From NCBI GenBank assembly GCA_031286555.1, contig JAITUD010000370.1:1-8577 (forward strand): a DNA stretch of 8,577 nt, written 5' to 3'. The DNA is from Microbacterium sp. GTDB taxonomy: Bacteria > Actinomycetota > Actinomycetes > Actinomycetales > Microbacteriaceae. A program made the position numbers and the translations under genes. Positions within the stretch are counted from its first letter, which is position 1. The number at the start of each line of letters is the position of its first letter. Below, one piece after another: positions 5,948 through 8,577 of the stretch. Under the pieces are notes generated by a model that was given only the letters and a program-made list of their open reading frames with translations, had not been told where the DNA came from and ran no database searches.

Positions 5948-5977
5948 GGATGCCGGAGGACCCGGCATCCGTTCATG
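5941..5977 (-). terminator. Perfect 16-bp hairpin after the purL block
   Basis: CATGAACGGATGCCGG (5941-5956) pairs perfectly with CCGGCATCCGTTCATG (5962-5977) around a 5-nt loop. It begins 5 nt after the last stop (TGA, 5985-5983) of the purL-small gene unit and has no T-run. It separates purL transcription from the phytase-like/GDPD gene on the same strand. Its distal arm overlaps the first PHO-box-like unit. Confidence 0.75.
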
Positions 5978-5982
5978 GAGAC

Positions 5983-6126
5983 TCAGTTGAGGATGAGGCC
6001 GATCACCGTGGCGCCGCCGCCGACGAGGATGAGCGCGACGATGGTCACCCAGGCGGTGACGCGGATGCGCTACTGGCGGCGCTCGCTGTAGACGGAGAGG
6101 TCATCGGCGTCGTCGTGCTTGTTCAT
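5983..6126 (-). pseudogene. Small single-pass membrane protein gene interrupted by in-frame TAG
   Basis: ATG at 6126 overlaps the purL stop as ATGA, a sign of translational coupling. The frame encodes 18 charged residues (MNKHDDADDLSVYSERRQ), then TAG (6072-6070). It continues in the same frame for 28 codons with RIRVTAW followed by a hydrophobic helix rich in Ile, Val, Leu and Gly (VGGGATVIGLILN), ending at TGA (5985-5983). Without the TAG it would be a 47-residue protein with an acidic N-terminus, a basic stop-transfer-like RR..RIR and one transmembrane helix. The downstream part keeps GC-biased third positions and no other stop, and the hairpin begins right after it. TAG is one base from TGG, CAG, AAG and others. 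It could be a recent nonsense mutation, a sequence error, readthrough, or an 18-residue peptide. Function is unknown. Confidence 0.6.
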
Positions 6127-8438
6127 GCGCTGGCCTCGGGCTCGGTGACGGTGGGGCCGAAGGCGGCCGGAAGCGTCGCTCGCGACGTCTCCCGCAGCTC
6201 GGAGACGGTGGCGGTGAACACGTCCTGCACCTCGAGGGCGGGCTCGCTGTCGGTGACGCCGATGCGCAGCACCGGGTAGTCGCGCCCCTCGCACAGGCCG
6301 CGGAACTTCACGTCGTCCTCGCGGGGCACGGTCACGATGACGCGGCCGGTCGACTCGGAGAACAGCGCGGATGCGGCATCCACTCCGTCGCGCTCCATCA
6401 GCTCGGTGAGCCAGACGCGCGCGCCGACGCCGAAGCGCGAGACGGCCTCGGCGAGCGAGACGGCCAGGCCGCCCTCGGACAGGTCGTGAGCCGACGAGAT
6501 CAGCCACTCGTCGCGCGCGGCGGCGAGCAGCCCGGCGAGCCGGCGCTCGGCCTCGAGGTCGACCTGCGGCGGCAGGCCGCCGAGGTGGTCGTGCACGACG
6601 TCGGCCCAGGCCGAGCCGGACAGCTCGGTCTGCGTGGTGCCGAGCAGGTAGATGTTCTGGCCCTCGTCCTGCCAGCCCGACGGGATGCGGCGCGAGACGT
6701 CCTCGATGATGCCCATCACGCCCACCAGCGGGGTGGGGTGGATCGGCACGTCGCCGGTCTGGTTGTAGAACGACACGTTGCCGCCGGTGACCGGGGTGCC
6801 CAGCACGTAGCATCCGTCGGCGAGGCCGTCGACGGTCTGGCCGAACTGCCACATGACCTCGGGGTTCTCCGGGGAGCCGAAGTTCAGGCAGTCGGTGATC
6901 GCGGTCGGGGTCGCACCGGTGACGGCGACGTTGCGGTACGCCTCGGCCAGTGCGATCTGCGCACCGCGGTACGGGTCGAGCTGGCTGTAGCGGCCGTTCG
7001 CGTCGGTGGAGATCGCGAAACCGAGGCCGGACTCCTCGTCGACGCGGATCATGCCCGCGTTGTCGGGGAAGGCCAGAGCCGTGTTGCCGCCGACGTAGTA
7101 GTCGTACTGGTTGGTGATCCAGCTGACGTCGGCCAGGTTCGGCGACGCGATCAGCTTCAGGAACTGCTCGCGCAGCACGGCCGGGTCGGACGAGCGGGGC
7201 AGCTCTTCCGCGGCATCCGCCTGCAGCGCGTCGATCCACGTGGGGTAGGCGACCGGGCGGTCGTAGATCGGGCCGTCGACGGCGACGGTCGACGGGTCGA
7301 CGTCGACGATGCGCTCACCCTGCCAGTCGATGATGAGGCGGCCGTCTCCGGTGACTTCGCCGAGCACGCTGGTCTCGACCTCCCACTTGTCCACGACGGC
7401 CATGAAGGCGTCGAGCTTCTCGGGGGCGACGATCGCCATCATGCGCTCCTGCGACTCCGACATGAGGATCTCCTCAGCGGTCAGGGTGGGGTCGCGCAGC
7501 AGCACGTTGTCGAGCGAGACGTGCATGCCGGAGTTGCCGTTGGCGGCCAGCTCGCTGGTCGCGCAGGAGATGCCGGCGGCGCCGAGGTCCTGGATGGCCT
7601 CGACGAGCTCGTCGCGGTACAGCTCGAGGCAGCACTCGATGAGCACCTTCTCGGCGAACGGGTCGCCGACCTGCACCGCGGGACGCTTGGTGGGGCCGCC
7701 GTCGTCGAAGGAGTCGGATGCCAGGATGCTGGCGCCGCCGATGCCATCGCCGCCCGTGCGGGCGCCGAAGAGGACGACCTTGTTGCCCGTGCCGGTGGCG
7801 TTGGCGAGCTTCAGGTCCTCGTGGCGCAGGACACCGACCGCGAGGGCGTTGACCAGCGGGTTGGCCTGGTAGACCGAGTCGAACACGGTCTCGCCGCCGA
7901 TGTTGGGCAGGCCGAGGCAGTTGCCGTAGAAGCTGATGCCGGCGGTGACGCCGTGCACCACCCGGGCGGTGTCGGGGTGGTCGATCGCGCCGAAGCGCAG
8001 CGCGTCCATGACGGCCACGGGGCGGGCGCCCATCGAGATGATGTCGCGCACGATGCCGCCGACGCCGGTCGCGGCGCCCTGGAACGGCTCGATGTAGGAG
8101 GGGTGGTTGTGCGACTCGGCCTTGAAGGTGACGGCCCAGCCCTCGCCCACGTCGACGACGCCGGCGTTCTGGCCCATGCCGACCATGAGGCGCTGCTTCA
8201 TCTCGTCGGAGACCTTCTGGCCGAAGCGGCGCAGGTAGTTCTTCGACGACTTGTACGAGCAGTGCTCCGACCACATCACCGAGTACATGGCCAGCTCGCC
8301 CGAGGTGGGGCGGCGGCCCAGGATCTCGCGGATGCGGGCGTACTCGTCGTCCTTGAGGCCGAGCGCCGCGTAGGGCTGCTCCTTCTCAGGGGTCGCGAGG
8401 GCGTTCTCGACGGAGTCGGGGATGTGTGTGGTGGTCAC
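6123..8438 (-). CDS. purL: Phosphoribosylformylglycinamidine synthase subunit PurL
   Basis: This 771-residue protein has the length of the small-type PurL. It catalyses the ATP- and glutamine-dependent conversion of FGAR to FGAM in de novo purine synthesis, in the cytoplasm, and needs PurQ (glutaminase) and PurS; neither is in the window. Visible family motifs are SEHCSYKSSK (57-66, catalytic His59), FKAESHNHPSYIEPFQGAATGVGGIVRDI (105-133, metal and nucleotide binding; E108), GLPNIGGET (176-184), GDGIGGAS (230-237), SESQERM (327-333), DCLNFGSPENPEVM (516-529), TGGNVSFYN (551-559) and HDLSEGGLAVSLAE (651-664). The paired AIRS-like domains appear complete. The GTG start at 8438 has GGAG (8444-8447) at 5-nt spacing. 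The stop overlaps the next gene's ATG. A TAGACT box lies about 40 nt upstream. Confidence 0.97.
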   Translation of the reverse strand: MTTTHIPDSVENALATPEKEQPYAALGLKDDEYARIREILGRRPTSGELAMYSVMWSEHCSYKSSKNYLRRFGQKVSDEMKQRLMVGMGQNAGVVDVGEGWAVTFKAESHNHPSYIEPFQGAATGVGGIVRDIISMGARPVAVMDALRFGAIDHPDTARVVHGVTAGISFYGNCLGLPNIGGETVFDSVYQANPLVNALAVGVLRHEDLKLANATGTGNKVVLFGARTGGDGIGGASILASDSFDDGGPTKRPAVQVGDPFAEKVLIECCLELYRDELVEAIQDLGAAGISCATSELAANGNSGMHVSLDNVLLRDPTLTAEEILMSESQERMMAIVAPEKLDAFMAVVDKWEVETSVLGEVTGDGRLIIDWQGERIVDVDPSTVAVDGPIYDRPVAYPTWIDALQADAAEELPRSSDPAVLREQFLKLIASPNLADVSWITNQYDYYVGGNTALAFPDNAGMIRVDEESGLGFAISTDANGRYSQLDPYRGAQIALAEAYRNVAVTGATPTAITDCLNFGSPENPEVMWQFGQTVDGLADGCYVLGTPVTGGNVSFYNQTGDVPIHPTPLVGVMGIIEDVSRRIPSGWQDEGQNIYLLGTTQTELSGSAWADVVHDHLGGLPPQVDLEAERRLAGLLAAARDEWLISSAHDLSEGGLAVSLAEAVSRFGVGARVWLTELMERDGVDAASALFSESTGRVIVTVPREDDVKFRGLCEGRDYPVLRIGVTDSEPALEVQDVFTATVSELRETSRATLPAAFGPTVTEPEASA

Positions 8439-8475
8439 GCGGGCTCCAGAGAGAAGGGAGAAGCGGGGCGGTTCC

Positions 8476-8481
8476 AGTCTA
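8476..8481 (-). promoter_or_regulatory. -10 box (TAGACT) upstream of purL
   Basis: GTTAGACTGG on the minus strand contains TAGACT, which fits TANNNT and would start a transcript near 8469 with a leader of about 30 nt to the GTG at 8438. No strong -35 is seen; CTGAGC at 16-bp spacing is a weak match. The rest of 8482-8577 holds GC-rich short repeats (two CTTCCGGG copies) and no gene I can support. Confidence 0.5.
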
Positions 8482-8577
8482 ACGGCGCTTCCGGGGCGCT
8501 CAGCCCGGGGGTCTTCCGGGCCGGGCCGCAGGCGCGGATGCTCGGGCGAAGCGTGCTCCGAGCGTCGCTGATGCCTC

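Noticed and set aside
6127..7239. 389-residue minus-strand frame over the end of purL
   Set aside because: It is an Arg-rich shadow of purL. Only its last 19 codons (from 6126) coincide with the small coupled gene.
8482..8577. Possible coding start (ATG 8538, plus strand) or hairpin at the right edge
   Set aside because: Too little sequence remains to judge, with no ribosome site and only short, loop-heavy GC-rich pairings.
1..8577. tRNA, rRNA, CRISPR array, insertion sequence, phage or defence genes
   Set aside because: I looked for cloverleaf ends, regularly spaced repeats, terminal inverted repeats and transposase or nuclease motifs and saw none.

Overview
The window looks like chromosome of a high-GC actinobacterium, most likely Microbacteriaceae (Microbacterium-like). 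This rests on strong GC bias at third codon positions, TANNNT -10 boxes placed right next to start codons, the acidic TraR/DksA-type zinc-finger protein, and a very frequent GGATGC/GCATCC word. That assignment is inference; no rRNA or other taxonomic marker is present. I see no tRNA, IS element, integrase or CRISPR array. The region reads as core or near-core housekeeping DNA with some regulated accessory enzymes.

Layout: (1) 1-1343, minus strand: a cupin gene, a TraR/DksA-family zinc-finger gene and an unrecognised membrane-anchored coiled-coil gene that runs off the left edge. The last two have their own TAGGCT boxes almost touching their start codons. (2) 1424-3594, plus strand: a membrane-anchored alpha/beta hydrolase behind a sigma70-like promoter carrying two near-identical operator copies, then an AraC-type regulator fused to a DinB-like domain. 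A perfect 13-bp hairpin closes this block. (3) 3643-5874, minus strand, convergent with the regulator: a large secreted enzyme with a phytase-like (esterase-like) domain followed by a glycerophosphodiester phosphodiesterase domain. Four tandem 11-nt repeats resembling an actinobacterial PHO box lie upstream of it. (4) 5941-8438, minus strand: purL (GTG start), an overlapping small membrane-protein gene broken by an in-frame TAG, and a perfect 16-bp hairpin.

How the parts fit: purL is de novo purine synthesis, and its PurS/PurQ partners are not in the window. The phytase-like/GDPD protein fits extracellular phosphate and glycerol scavenging, and the PHO-box-like repeats suggest control by PhoP. 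The hydrolase appears to be repressed by an unknown factor that binds a 15-bp dyad; no TetR-type gene is visible nearby. The points most worth a second look are the interrupted small membrane gene after purL, the PHO-box-like array sharing bases with the purL terminator hairpin, the paired operators, and the internal Shine-Dalgarno plus ATG at the domain junction of the AraC-DinB gene. I found no clear sign of a wholly new multi-gene system.
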